Shown: positions 20,742 through 31,141, counted from the first letter of the stretch. The stretch: 64,000 nt of DNA from Semisulcospira habei (GCA_036245525.1 BTPG01000008.1:28542045-28606044), one strand, 5' to 3'. The notes: generated by a model from the letters alone, not told the origin. Numbers and translations are program-made.

Positions 20742-20937
20742 CGCCTTGGGTGGCACGACCAAACTGGCGATTTCCATTGAGAAAAATTCTTTTAGCATTC
20801 TTTGGCAGTTGAAAGAGGAATTTCCACTCTGATTGTACCATGCTGGACCGCTCATCGACCCTCCTCAAAGGCATAGACTCTCATTTAGCACGTGCAGTTG
20901 TGGGCGAAATAACAAAACTGTTCCGGTTTCCATTCAG

Positions 20938-21000
20938 AAAAAAAAAAAAAATCTTATAGGAACCAAAACAAAACACACAAAAAATTAAAAAAAAATAAAA
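20938..21000. repeat. A-rich tract
   Basis: Imperfect A runs of about 60 bp. Confidence 0.85.
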
Positions 21001-21083
21001 TCTTTCTATTATTTTTCGTGTTGCCAGTATCGGCCTTGATTTATTTAACATCTACGATTCTCAGGTCGAGACAATCACAGGGG

Positions 21084-21281
21084 TTAAACCTTTAACATTG
21101 AAAAGCGAACACAGTCCAACTGCAAGAGACATAGATCCTAATGGGTCCCCGCAGTTGCGTGGGCCATGAGGGTCTATGCCTCCTCTTGACATTACTCAGT
21201 GTGGAGCTGGGATTAAATTGCGTTGAATTGAGAAAAGATTTCAGCAACACCATCAGCGTCCACTGACAGTAAAAGGGTTAA
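21084..21281 (+). mobile_element. Family A TTAA-MITE, full length
   Basis: TTAA at 21084 and 21278. Starts TTAAACCTTTAACATTG, ends CACTGACAGTAAAAGGGTTAA. The hairpin is diverged (AATGGGTCCCCGCAG / GCGTGGGCCATGAGG), with the GGGTCCCC-type change partly mirrored in the other arm. Confidence 0.8.
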
Positions 21282-21438
21282 TCGCATTGGCTGACAAAGT
21301 GTTAATGAAACCGGTCGGCAAGAAGGCGAGACAGACCGATTGACTCTTCATGATAGTTTGAACAGCGCATGTTCCCCCTCTTGTTGAGAAGACGGATGAA
21401 GACATTGCCGGTAAGAAACTCAGATTAGTGACCTGGAA

Positions 21439-21625
21439 CCAGTTGCATGAGTGAGCTTAGTCCTGCACCAGCCACTAAGCAAGGTGCGCCGCTATACCTG
21501 CACCAGCCACTAAGCAAGGTGCGCCGCTATAGCGGCGCACCTTGCTTAGTGGCTGGTGCAGGACTAAAATAGCGGCGCACCTTGCTTAGTGGCTGGTGCA
21601 GGACTAAGCTCGCTCATGCAACTGG
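21439..21625. mobile_element. Family L palindrome with doubled arms
   Basis: CCAGTTGCATGAGTGAGCTT and AAGCTCGCTCATGCAACTGG are the outer inverted ends. Inside, a block containing CCTGCACCAGCCACTAAGC and AAGGTGCGCCGCTAT occurs twice, then twice again inverted, giving four copies in a 2+2 mirror. A decayed relative lies at 55082-55200. Confidence 0.8.
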
Positions 21626-21659
21626 CCCCTGATCATTGTGGAAAATGATCAGTCTTACT

Positions 21660-21727
21660 TCAAGGCGCATAGATCCCCATGAGCTCACGCAAGTTGCACG
21701 GCTCATGAGGATCATTACCTCTTGCAG
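21660..21727. repeat. Family A hairpin, diverged solo
   Basis: CAAGGCGCATAGATCCCC pairs with GAGGATCATTACCTCTTGC. The centre is GAGCTCACGCAAGTTGCACGG. Confidence 0.65.
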
Positions 21728-21870
21728 ACCCGTGAGGGTTATCGGCTGTGGAACTGCGATTGGTACTGACTTTTTTGGCAGACAAGGGCATATTAACACA
21801 TTTGCGAGCTGTTAACGCATCTATGGGTGATTGAAGGGGATAGATAAGTCAAGCGTTAAGAACTTAGTCG

Positions 21871-21937
21871 CACTGGTTGTCTCCCTGGACTCGCCACCAC
21901 CGATCAGCGGTAGAGAATCGAGGGAGGTAACCAGTGT
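21871..21937. repeat. Family M palindrome
   Basis: CACTGGTTGTCTCCCTGGAC pairs with ATCGAGGGAGGTAACCAGTGTG. A close relative of 46353-46422. Confidence 0.7.
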
Positions 21938-22021
21938 GCAACCTAGTACTAAATCATTAATCACCTACTGTGGTATGTTTAGTACTGACTACTAAAGCTT
22001 GCATGCCGGAGTTACTGCCAT

Positions 22022-22076
22022 TTTTTTTTTTTTTTTTTTTTTTTTGGGGGGGGGAGGGGGAAGTGGGGGGGGGGGG
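22022..22076. repeat. Poly-T followed by G-rich tract
   Basis: About 24 T bases, then G runs. Confidence 0.9.
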
Positions 22077-22334
22077 ACTATTCTGCAAATTGTATTTATA
22101 CTGCTACTTTGCGACTTATCAAACATCTCTGTCGGTGAATTGCAAGTTCGATGTGGAAAAAAACAACAACACAAAAAAAACCAAATGTTTGTGTCTATGC
22201 AGTTTGACCACAAGACTGATCGAGCTATCGTAATCTTACATATAATTCGTTGGCATTGACATTATTCTGCACATTGCCAGCTCATTAAGGCCGTGTTTCT
22301 GCAATCTTCCCATGAACACGGATTCCAGATGGTG

Positions 22335-22445
22335 TAAGCAAGAGGCATAGATCATCATGAGCCCCCGCAACTGCGGGGGCTCATGAGGATCTATACCTCG
22401 TGCAGTTAGGTGGTGTTCACATTTTCTCGGCACTGAACGCGTTAT
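22335..22445 (-). mobile_element. Family A MITE, inverted, partial
   Basis: The hairpin GCAAGAGGCATAGATCATC / GAGGATCTATACCTCGTGC is followed by GTTCACATTTTCTCGGCACTGAA, the inverted left terminus. It directly joins the next family B element. Confidence 0.75.
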
Positions 22446-22659
22446 TTAGCCCCAAGGTCCCATTAATTTTCTCAAATTTTGGAGGTGTTCCCTAACGACT
22501 ATGTACCAGTTGCTGGAGATGGCTTAATTGACCATGATAATTCAAGGGGGGTGCCAGATTAGCTTGGCGCCTGAAGGCGCCAAGCTAATCTGGCACTACC
22601 CTTAAATTATCATGGTCAAGCCATCTCCTGCTGTAGGGATCCGGGGCTACAAAGGTTAA
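22442..22659 (+). mobile_element. Family B TTAA-MITE
   Basis: Begins near TTATTTAGCCCCAAGG and ends GGGGCTACAAAGGTTAA at 22656-22659. The hairpin (GGTGCCAGATTAGCTTGGC / GCCAAGCTAATCTGGCAC) has centre GCGCCTGAAGGCGC. Confidence 0.82.
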
Positions 22660-22984
22660 GCCTTTTTAGCGCGGACAGTCACTTGTAACGAGAGTTAATG
22701 CAATATTACAATATCAGTCCTGGCAAGAAAACAAACAAATTCCTATCTGGCTGTTTTAGTATTTTCTATTTCCAGTACTTTTCATCATCTACCCACCTCC
22801 TGTCGATGTCCTACAACCTGCAAAAGGCTCCACGAGCTCAAGAGAAATCACTGCCTATGATTTTGCCCTCGCAAGACAGAACCCCGAAGAAAAAACTGTG
22901 ACTGTGTTGCCAATACGCTGACTTAGATCCCTACGGCTCAAACCGAGAAAGTCGCCTTTTTTTAAGCAGTAAAGTAATCAGTTT

Positions 22985-23045
22985 CATCTGCAAAAGGCAT
23001 AGATCTTCATGAGCCTTTGCAAGGGCTCAGGGGCTCATCGACCAA
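22985..23045. repeat. Family A hairpin, degenerate
   Basis: TGCAAAAGGCATAGATCTTC is followed by GAGCCTTTGCAAGGGCTC. The right arm is lost. Confidence 0.5.
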
Positions 23046-23171
23046 GCTTCTTTTAGACCGCGGCATACACGCGGCACACGCGTCTGAAAACCAGTGCACA
23101 TTGTACGACGTATGAGCGAAGAACACACATAAGCTTAAATGGAGCCCGAAATGGGCACAAAGATGATAGGA

Positions 23172-23267
23172 CCAACAAGAGACATAAACACGCGACTGCG
23201 GGGGCTCATGAGGGCTTATGTCTCGTGCAGCTAGACAGCGTTCGCCTTGCAATAAAAGGATTTAAAG
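23172..23267 (-). mobile_element. Family A MITE, inverted, degenerate
   Basis: AACAAGAGACATAAACACG, then GGGGGCTCATGAGGGCTTATG and GTTCGCCTTGCAATAAAAGG. The left arm is largely deleted. Confidence 0.55.
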
Positions 23268-23649
23268 CCCGCGACTACGCCCACACTAATCTAACATAAA
23301 AAAGCGTCAGACGTTATCGTTTTCTTGCACAGTTACAAATTAGCCCTGTCTCGCCTCAGGTTGATCAAGGGTGTAAAGAACGCAAGTCGGCAGTCCAATT
23401 AAGCGTGTAAAAAATTGCAAGCCGTAAATTAATACCCCATTTCGTCAGCCTTATCTGTGAATTTTTGAGTGGGCCCCCTTTTTCCCCCCATAAGGCTCAG
23501 CCGTCGCAATTTACACGTAAGGGGTCCTGTTCTTAATCATCCTACCATTCTCGCTTCCATCGCCAATTAATGGAGACAGATCGATCTCGATGGCCGCTTA
23601 AAGCGACCTACTTCAGGCATTAAAGGGTCAATGGATCTAATATCTCCTT

Positions 23650-23945
23650 TATAAATGTTTTTAGTATGTCTCGCAATAATGTTGTACAAAAGGGCTGAGG
23701 TAAATAATTATGAAGACTTGAACGAATTTGGCGCATATCGTACTGAGGCTAAAAGAGTTGAAATTTGCTACTCATGCCTCTATCCATCGCCAATTAATGT
23801 ACGTACAGATCAGGATATAGATCAATGGCTTAGTTCAAGCGTAGTGCCAGAATAGCTTGGCGCCTAGAGGCGCCAAGCTATCTGGCACTACCCTTTATAA
23901 ATGTTTTAGTATGCTCCAATAATGTTTACAACAGGCTGAGTGTAA
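23650..23945 (+). repeat. B-type hairpin inside a ~55-bp direct repeat
   Basis: TTTATAAATGTTTTTAGTATG followed by AATAATGTTG and GGGCTGAGG (23650-23702) recurs in diverged form at 23893-23945. The hairpin at 23830-23892 (GTAGTGCCAGAATAGCTTG / CAAGCTATCTGGCACTACC, centre GGCGCCTAGAGGCGCC) lies just before the second copy. One TTAA-type end is not evident. Confidence 0.6.
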
Positions 23946-24002
23946 TTCTGAATGACTGAACGTCGTATTAATGAATTTTTTCCTCTTCTTCTCCTTTGTA
24001 CG

Positions 24003-25103
24003 CAAGCGATTAGCAGGAATCCTCTCATCTATCGCACGCTGGCACAATTTCTACCGTGCTTTGACTCGAACAGTCAATAAAGTTGTATTGTATTGTATTG
24101 TATTGTATTGTATTGTATTGTATTGTATTGTATTAAATCCATTCCACGTCCACCTGAAAACGCATTCTCTACACTGAAATGAAGCCAGCAAGAGGCATAG
24201 ATCCTCAGTCATGAGCCCCCGCAGACTGCAAGCGATTAGCAGGAATCCTCTCATCCCTCGCACGCTGGCACAATTTCTGCCGTGCTTTGACTCGAATAGA
24301 CAATAGAAGTTGTATCGTATTGTATTGCATTGTGTTGTATTGTATTGTATTGTATTGTATTGTATTGTATTGTATTGTATTATTGTATAAAATCCATTCC
24401 TCGTCCACCTGAAAACGCATTCTCTACACTGAAATGAAGCCAGCAAGAGGCATGAGCCCCCGCAGATTGCACTGCGATTAGCAGGAATCCTCTCATCCCT
24501 CGCACGCTGGCACAATTTCTGCCGTGCTTTGACTCGAATAGACAATAGAAGTTGTATCGTATTGTATTGCATTGTGTTGTATTGTATTGTATTGTATTGT
24601 ATTGTATTGTATTATTGTATAAAATCCATTCCTCGTCCACCTGAAAACGCATTCTCTACACTGAAATGAAGCCAGCAAGAGGCATGAGCCCCCGCAGATT
24701 GCACTGCGATTAGCAGGAATCCTCTCATCCCTCGCACGCTGGCACAATTTCTGCCGTGCTTTGACTCGAATAGACAATAGAAGTTGTATCGTATTGTATT
24801 GTATTGTATTGTATTGTATTGTATTGTATTGTATTGTATTGTATTATTGTATAAAATCCATTCCTCGTCCACCTGAAAACGCATTCTCTACACTGAAATG
24901 AAGCCAGCAAGAGGCATGAGCCCTCCAGACTGCAAGCGATTAGCAGGAATCCTCTCATCTATCGCACGCATTTTATTGTATTGTATAAAATCCATTCCTC
25001 GTCCATCTGAAAACGCATTCTCTACACTGAAATGAAGCCAGCAAGAGGCATGAGCCCCCGCAGATTGCACTGCGATTAGCAGGAATCGTCTCATCTATCG
25101 CAC
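24003..25103 (-). repeat. ~230-bp tandem repeat, 5-6 units, with TATTG runs
   Basis: GCGATTAGCAGGAATC recurs at 24006, 24232, 24474, 24706, 24936 and 25072. Units contain CACGCTGGCACAATTTC, a (TATTG)n run of 50-80 bp in the first four, CGTCCACCTGAAAACGC and a half family A hairpin (GCAAGAGGCATGAGCCCCC). The unmultiplied relative with an intact hairpin lies at 17484-17668. Minus-strand ORFs (YNTIQYNTIQ) are repeat translations, not genes. Confidence 0.88.
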
Positions 25104-25319
25104 TGGATCGTTACGCTCAGAAGGCAGTGGAAAACCTCCGGTTGGTGTGCCTTCTCACGCTGATTGTGAAAAGAAGGGTAGAAAAGTCAAGTGACATTGA
25201 TAACCCTTTGTATCGGAGAATTTTAGCAATAAAAGCGCGCTGTGGAGTAGCGGATCGCTTTAATCACATGATAGTGTCAAATTTAGTGATCAGCTCCATC
25301 GATAGACCATGATAGAGCA

Positions 25320-25400
25320 TAAAGCCCACTGCTCCTGGGGATTTAGCGCGATATAAATGCTCTTATTATTATTTATTTATTATTATTATTGTAGTAGTAG
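25320..25400 (+). mobile_element. L2-like 3' tail with ATT repeats
   Basis: GCGCGATATAAATGCTC followed by (TTA)n matches the LINE tails at 7.95 kb and, inverted, the SINE2 tail at 3.33-3.37 kb. Confidence 0.6.
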
Positions 25401-25424
25401 TTGTTGTTGTTGCTGTTGTTGTTG

Positions 25425-25530
25425 TTGCTATCACGTCTGGAACTCACTTCCACTGCATGTCCGTCTATCCCCTACCCTGATGACTTTCAAAACAAATTTG
25501 AAGACCCATCTTTTCCAGGTAGCACATCAG
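25425..25530 (+). pseudogene. L2/CR1-like LINE, extreme C-terminus
   Basis: The bases near 25436-25525 translate as WNSLPLHVR and TFKTNLKTHLFQ. This is the end of an L2/CR1-type reverse transcriptase, matching in style the equivalent end near 7620-7715. The rest of the element is absent and a (GT)n run follows. Too short to have function. Confidence 0.6.
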
Positions 25531-25586
25531 GATTAGCAAAATCAGTGTTGGCTGTTGTCTCATATGTGTAGCCCATGTATGTACAT

Positions 25587-25590
<4 letters not shown>

Positions 25591-25678
<88 letters not shown>

Positions 25679-25690
25679 TGTGTGTGTGTA
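25591..25690. repeat. (GT)n microsatellite
   Basis: About 100 bp of GT dinucleotides. Confidence 0.95.
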
Positions 25691-25708
25691 CGCGTGCATG
25701 TGTGCCTA

Positions 25709-25742
25709 TAGGCGCCAAGCTAATCTGGCACTACCCTTGAAA
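25709..25742. repeat. Family B/C half-hairpin
   Basis: AGGCGCCAAGCTAATCTGGC then ACTACCCTTGAA is the right arm only, fused to the GT tract. The left arm is missing. Confidence 0.65.
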
Positions 25743-26040
25743 ATAGTGTTTGATACGTCTCCCCGCACCCTGTATATGTCTGTATCGACTGAAGGGCATT
25801 CTATGGTTCGAGTCATTTGACCCTGCATGTGATAGGGTCCGGGTTTAAACCTAACGTTATACAATAAGCCTTCAAACCATTAGCAAGTATGTGAGCCAAG
25901 TCAGTTAGCTGAAAAGTGCAGTAAATGAATAATAGAGTTAAGGGTACGTCGGGTATCGTAGGGGCCTGACGAGTGGTGCTTTGACTAAATGCAAATCCGC
26001 ACGGCCACCGCGTAAATAGCTCGTCAGAATACAAGGGAGG

Positions 26041-26134
26041 CAATAGATTTCCCTGTTCTTCATAACTCACCCGTCAGGGCACTCCATTATCACTTCGGTA
26101 CCGTGGACGTTAAACCACGAACTAACCATCCAAC
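26041..26134 (+). mobile_element. SINE1, 5'-truncated, in left arm of TIR element
   Basis: CAATAGATTTCCCTGTTC, then TAACTCACCCGTCAGGGC and CGTGGACGTTAAACCACG, match the 3' third of SINE1 (40823-41137). CAAGGGAGG occurs on both sides (26032-26040 and 26135-26143). The opposite arm near 27595 has the uninterrupted site, which confirms insertion. Confidence 0.8.
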
Positions 26135-26476
26135 CAAGGGAGGAAACGAGCACACGCGCCGCGAAATTCTAGCTGTGGCCGGGAGTATCCCGGACCTCTT
26201 TCTCAACATTTAGAGTTGAAAGTTAAACCCTTTAGTAGAGTGCCGTGAAAGAGGCCACTTTGCACTGCTGTGCATCAATTGTTTTCTGCCGTGTTTACTT
26301 AAAGTCGAAGCGAATTACTTAAAAAGGTTATTGACAACTGAGCAGTGTTTAAACCAGACTCCATTAAAGTAGAGTTTTTCAGGCTGGGGGAAATACGTAC
26401 CTAACGCGATTGCTGCGTGCAGGTCACAAGTTCATGTCGACAGTAAGACGCACTCTTCTTTTAGATATGCTAATTT

Positions 26477-27387
26477 CATGGGCCAGGATGTCAGCAGCAC
26501 CCCTTGCATCTCTATAGGCGATCACACCCTCGAGGTAGTGGAGAACTTTACATACCTTGGCTCAACTATCTCCAATAACCTCTCTTTGGACAACGAACTG
26601 GACTCCAGACTCGGCAAGGCATCAACAGCGATGGCTCGCCTGACCAAGAGAGTGTGGAACAACACTGAGCTTGCTTACCATCAACACTAGGATGAAAGTG
26701 TACCAGACCTGTGTGCTCATTATTCTTCTCTACAGCAGCGAGACGTGGAGTTTGTACACCCGTCAACTCAACTCTTTTCATCTGCGCAGCCTGAGGAGAA
26801 TCTTGGGCATCACTTGGAAGGACCGTGTTCCAAACACTGAAGTGCTGGCCCAGGCAAACATTCCTAGCATGTACGCACTCCAGCCTTTCACAAAGACGCA
26901 TACGCTGGCTCGGTCATGTCTGCCGCATGCAGGATGGTCGGATTCCTAAGGACATCGTGTATGGTGAGCTCGCCTCCGGCACCAGACCAACAGGCAGACC
27001 AGCGCTTAGATGCAAAGATGTCTGCAAGCGTGATCTGAAAGCTGGAAGCCTGAATCCCGCAGACTTAGAAGCCACCACCGCAGATCGTGCCAGCTGGCGG
27101 CTCGCAGTGAAGACCAGCATAAAGCTGAGCGAGGGAAGGACAGTAAGCTGGATAATAACAACAACGAGAGAAAGCCAGTGGGAGGAGAAGAGGCAGCGCA
27201 GACGAATGAAAGAAGAGCCAGTGCCCACAGCAACAGTCACGGGCATCACCTGTAGCAAATGCAACAGACACTGCCGCTCTCGCATTGGACTGATTAGTCA
27301 CAGCAAGCACTGCAAATCTTAAAAACGGACTGACCCAGCAAGCGCATATACTCCATTGTCTTCCGAGACAGAAGGATGCCAACAACG
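26477..27387 (+). pseudogene. Non-LTR retrotransposon C-terminal fragment
   Basis: The translation gives ISIGDHTLEVVENFTYLGST and GKASTAMARLTKRVW. After a stop near 26688 and a frame change it gives TRMKVYQTCVLIILLYSSET and HLRSLRRILGITWKDRVPNT. After another frame change near 26890 it gives IRWLGHVCRMQDGRIPKD, TGRPALRCKDVCKRDLKA and a final zinc-finger-like CSKCNRHCRSRIGLISHSKH. This is the region after the RT catalytic core of a non-LTR element, with a C-terminal CCHH/CCHC-type finger. GATATGCTAATTT flanks it at 26464-26476 and 27388-27400, a 13-bp target duplication. It is dead by 5' truncation and frameshifts. The clade was not determined. Confidence 0.82.
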
Positions 27388-27699
27388 GATATGCTAATTT
27401 ACATAAACCAATGAAAAATGAGCATGAGGCGTATTTCCGGCCACATCTACCCAACAAATCGACGTCTGCTAAAATGATGCTTGACTGTGCAAAAAGCCTT
27501 GATACTAAACTATCAGTTTAGGCGGATGGTTTCCTTTGAGGGTTGAAAACTGCTCTGGAATCACAGTACTTCGCCGCTTTGCGTGCCTTTCGTTTCCTCC
27601 CTTGTATTCTGACTTGAGCTATTTAGGCGATGGCCGCGCGCACGCGGTGGCGCAGAGGATTTGCATTTAGTCAAAGCACCACTCGTCAGGCCCCTATGG

Positions 27700-28520
27700 T
27701 CGGTATCTAGTAGGTACACATATACATTCGGCCAGCAAGCACGGAATGCTGTTGAAGTCGATTGTTAGCTGTCGAGACAAACATATTTTGTGTTTCTCGG
27801 TCGCGTAGACACAACAGGCTTGAGGCAAAAATCCTCATGAGCTCAGCTGAAACCAGAATCCCGCAGAATCATAAAACTGAAATATCACTTTGTTGACTCC
27901 GGCAGGCCTCTCGTTCCGATCTTGGCTCGCGACTAAGTCAGATATGAAACATAACTCTGGCCCTACGGGAGACAATCGCTGGTGCCTTTGGCGCAACACT
28001 GATTTTTGTTAAAGTAGAACCTGAAACTGTAGAAAAGAACCCAACAAAGAAAGAAACAAACTTACGGAAAAGGCATTTACAGCCAAGTGTATTAATATTT
28101 CAAACTAGACACTTCTAAACCTTTTCAAACTAGACATATAAACACGAACACAATTTGAAACATCTTTTTGTGATGAGAAGATGCAACTTAAAATTACGAA
28201 CCTGAAACTGAAATATTATCTAACAATAAAGTGAACTAAGGTAAAATGCAAAGTCAGGCGTTGCTAATTGTAGGCCTGGTGGCTTCTTTTGACATAAAAC
28301 TTGCGAAAAGTATGCTCCGAAAAAAATTGGCATCTCCGCTGATCTCTGTCGTATTCAGATTGTATCACTGAATAGAAGTGATTTCAAAAGAAGAATGAAC
28401 ACTATGTCATAGTCGCATGTGTATTACGTCACTCCTCGCCTCATACGGGACGTTTCCGCGTAAGGGAACCAGCTATCAGCTTTGATCTAATCAGCGCTAA
28501 CACGCTACAGCTGGAGATAG
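27700..28520. other. Unassigned sequence
   Basis: One family A half-arm (GAGGCAAAAATCCTCATGAG near 27822) is visible. Otherwise no gene or repeat was recognised. Confidence 0.4.
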
Positions 28521-28524
28521 ATAT

Positions 28525-28612
28525 TCTATAGATACTTCAAGAGTGGTGACAGAATAGCTGCGCCAAGCTATTCTGGCACCACCCTTGAATTATCATGGTC
28601 GATCTTTCTGCT
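28525..28612 (+). repeat. Family C/B hairpin, left arm eroded
   Basis: TTCAAGAGTGGTGACAGAAT, then AGCTGCGCCAAGCTATTC and TGGCACCACCCTTGAATTAT. The terminal repeats are not convincing. Confidence 0.6.
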
Positions 28613-28689
28613 AAGCTGTAATTTAGTCTGCAGAGGACGGCAACTGGTGAAATGTGGGAGTTCGACCTCAGTGTTTCCTTAACACGCAG

Positions 28690-28990
28690 TAATAATAATA
28701 ATAATAATAAGCGCATTAAATAGGCGCTTTATCCCAATTGAAAATCGGCTCAAAGCGCCGCCGCGAACTGAACCCAACAAGCACGCTCATGTGAAACACG
28801 CGCATTCACTCACACACTGTACATAAACACAGAACATTCACGTGGTGCTAAGGGCAAGCTCAAGCGATCTACTGTAGTTTTTGGAAATTCAAAGTCGTTT
28901 GTATTTGAAATTTGATTAAGTGGGCTGAAACTGATACCAAAGTGGAGGGGGAGGAAGAGCCGAGTACCCGGAGAAAGAGTAGCCGCCACT
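28690..28990 (-). mobile_element. SINE2, lacking tRNA-like head
   Basis: It shares GCGAACTGAACCCAACAAGC, CACGTGGTGCTAAGGGC and CCAAAGTGGAGGGGGAGG with 3329-3759 and has an ATT-type tail at 28690-28710. The head with boxes A and B is missing. Confidence 0.75.
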
Positions 28991-29176
28991 TCCAACCGTT
29001 ATCGGCAGTCCATCACGCCCCTGCCCTACTCCTCCTGAGTGTTAACCCTTTCAAGAACCACTTAACAGTCACAGGTTCAAACCCAGTGACCTCCTCCATC
29101 CGAAGAACACAGATGTAATATAGACCTTATCTCAAAATTAAATAACATGCAATAAAATGTTACTTGATCATCGCTA

Positions 29177-29247
29177 TCAAGAGGCATAGATTCTTATGAC
29201 CCTCTGCCGGATTTGCTGGGGCTCACGAGAATGTATGCCTCTTGGAG
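29177..29247. repeat. Family A hairpin, solo
   Basis: TCAAGAGGCATAGATTCTTA pairs with GAGAATGTATGCCTCTTGG; the centre is diverged. Confidence 0.65.
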
Positions 29248-29734
29248 ACAGAAGGATCTGGATTGAAATTTCAGGGTGAACTTAGTGACTTGTTATCTTT
29301 TCAAGAAACGTTTGACGTCAGAGGTGTGAAACAGCAGGATTAAAAAGATTTTTGACGTTCATGTTGACTGATTTCAGGGTGCTTTCTTTTTCTTTCCTAT
29401 TTTTTTTTTTTTCTTTTTTTTCTTTTTTAAAAGATACACCACCAAGATTGAAGAGTTACTTTTGATTTATGGAATTCTGTTGAGGTCAAAATAACCGTTA
29501 TCTCACCCAGTTTTTAAAATTTACTTTGACTGATTTACGGCCTCTTTTTAAAAGATATACTGCCGTTTTATGAAAGTCTTTCGAGGTCAAAATAACTGTT
29601 ATCTGACTAGTAAACAAAGTTCTGCACTTTTTATCATAACTTTCTCAAAATAGCTAACGTTTGGTGTTGCACTGGATAAACTTTCAAGAAATACCGAATT
29701 ACATTACTTTTTAAGGAGTAGTGCATTCATTCCT

Positions 29735-29932
29735 TTTACCCCTTCACTGGCGAAAAAAGTGAACATGATCCAACTGCAAGAGACATAGATCCTCATGAGC
29801 CCCCGCAGGATCTATGCCTCTTGATGAGACCAATGTATGTCCATGTTTCTTGGACGGTTTTGGCTTTTGGTCGTTGAATAAACAGGGATTTTAGAAACAA
29901 AAATGTACGTACAGTGGCAGGGTAGGGGTTAA
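29735..29932 (+). mobile_element. Family A TTAA-MITE with half hairpin deleted
   Basis: Starts TTTACCCCTTCACTGGCG and ends CAGTGGCAGGGTAGGGGTTAA. The hairpin reads GATCCTCATGAGCCCCCGCAG, then directly GATCTATGCCTCTTG, so most of the inner right arm has been deleted. Otherwise the family landmarks are intact. Confidence 0.85.
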
Positions 29933-29943
29933 TACATGTTATT

Positions 29944-29967
29944 GTTTCTTTCTTTCTCTTTCTTTCT

Positions 29968-30006
<39 letters not shown>
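29944..30006. repeat. (TTTC)n microsatellite
   Basis: About 60 bp of TTTC repeats. Confidence 0.95.
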
Positions 30007-30007
<1 letters not shown>

Positions 30008-30095
30008 AAATATTTTATGTGAAACCTTGTACAGCATTTCTGCTTTGGTTTTGTGACGAAAATTACAAATGTGTGCGGGTCTGACAGTCTGGATT

Positions 30096-30300
30096 TTAAC
30101 CCATGGGAACATTTCCCGAATTTCGGAAGTGTGACTTTAACGACTATGTACCACTTGCAGGAGGTGGATTGACCATGATAATTCAAGGGCAGTGCCAGAT
30201 TAGCTTGGCGCCTGAAGGCGCCAAGCTAATCTGGCACTAGCCTTGAATTATCATGGTCAATCAATCTCCTGCTGTAGGGTGTTGGCGCTGAAAGGGTTAA
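30096..30300 (+). mobile_element. Family B TTAA-MITE, full length
   Basis: TTAA at 30096 and 30297. The hairpin centre is GCGCCTGAAGGCGC, and the arms are near perfect over about 45 bp. The right end is GGCGCTGAAAGGGTTAA. Confidence 0.88.
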
Positions 30301-30402
30301 GCCGTAGGGTCAAAAATCCAAGCCAACACACAAATTTCACTGCCCTTTGGACGCAGGCTGTTAATTTAAAGCTAAAGAGCTCGTCCACAAAACACAGATA
30401 CT

Positions 30403-30494
30403 ATGTGGTGTCAGCAGGAGTCGTGGATCCCAGCAGGATGTATTCCTGTTGCAGCTGGGTCGTGTTCACATTTTCTCAGCAGTGAAAGGGTTCA
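30403..30494 (-). mobile_element. Family A MITE, inverted, degenerate
   Basis: GTCAGCAGGAGTCGTGGATC, then GTGTTCACATTTTCTCAGCAG and TGAAAGGGTT. The hairpin is mostly lost. Confidence 0.5.
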
Positions 30495-30614
30495 TTATAT
30501 CCGAGTTCCTGGTCAATTAAGCTCTGTTGTTTTGTCAGGGTCCTCTCAACAAACAAAAAAAAAATGGTTTACATTTGGTAGAGTAAATCTAGATGAGAAA
30601 TTGTATGCACAGGC

Positions 30615-30755
30615 TCGGGTGGAAAACCACGTGTTTTACGATGTGTGCGATGAACAGTATCGATTTGTTCTGTAGCACTACCGTAGTAGAACGGACCAAA
30701 AAAAATCGATACTTTACATCGATACACATTGTGAAAAGATTTGCATTTCTCGACC
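30615..30755. repeat. Imperfect inverted repeat
   Basis: ACAGTATCGATTTGTTCT pairs with the complement in AGAACGGACC...AAATCGATACT, and outer blocks (ACGATGTGTGCGATG / CATCGATACACATTGT) pair loosely. Possibly a decayed MITE, single copy here. Confidence 0.4.
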
Positions 30756-30923
30756 ATGGGGTGGAATACAAGGGAATGATATTATAGTTTGCACAGATAT
30801 AAACAATAAAAAAAAAAAATTTTTTTTTTTTAAAGTATGTCTATTTAACTATGTCCGTGGCTGCATATATGGGATGACCATACGTTAGAAACTTGGACGC
30901 AGATTGTGTTCCTGAAATCTTTC

Positions 30924-31141
30924 TTAACCCATTTAGCCCCGAAGCAACACAGCAGGAGACAGATCGATTATGATAATTCAAGTGTAGTGTCACTGAGATT
31001 AGCTTGGCGCCTTCAGGCGCCAAGCTAATCTGGCACTACCCTTGAATTATCATGGTCGATGCATCTCCTGCAACTGTTACATAGTCGCTAGATGACACCT
31101 CAAAACTTTAGGAAATGCTGCGTGAGGGTTAAATGGGTTAA
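30924..31141 (-). mobile_element. Family B TTAA-MITE, inverted
   Basis: TTAACCCATTTAGCCCCG at the left and GAGGGTTAAATGGGTTAA at the right. The hairpin centre is GCGCCTTCAGGCGC, and the left arm has a small insertion (GTCACTGAGATTAG). Confidence 0.87.

Larger units (their letters stand above)
25959..27696. mobile_element. TIR element with nested SINE1 and LINE
   Basis: The left arm (TAGGGGCCTGACGAGTGG, CTTTGACTAAATGCAAATCC, CGTCAGAATACAAGGGAGG) is inverted at the right (CCTCCCTTGTATTCTGAC, GGATTTGCATTTAGTCAAAG, CCACTCGTCAGGCCCCTA). The arms are about 100-180 bp with indels. Without the nested SINE (26041-26134) and LINE (26477-27387) the element is about 730 bp. TAGGGGCC-type ends recall hAT elements, but I could not define a target duplication, so the superfamily is open. 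Confidence 0.65.

Noticed and set aside
24051..24958. Minus-strand ORFs rich in YNTIQ
   Set aside because: Translations of (TATTG)n and the VNTR, repeated with the array; not a protein gene.
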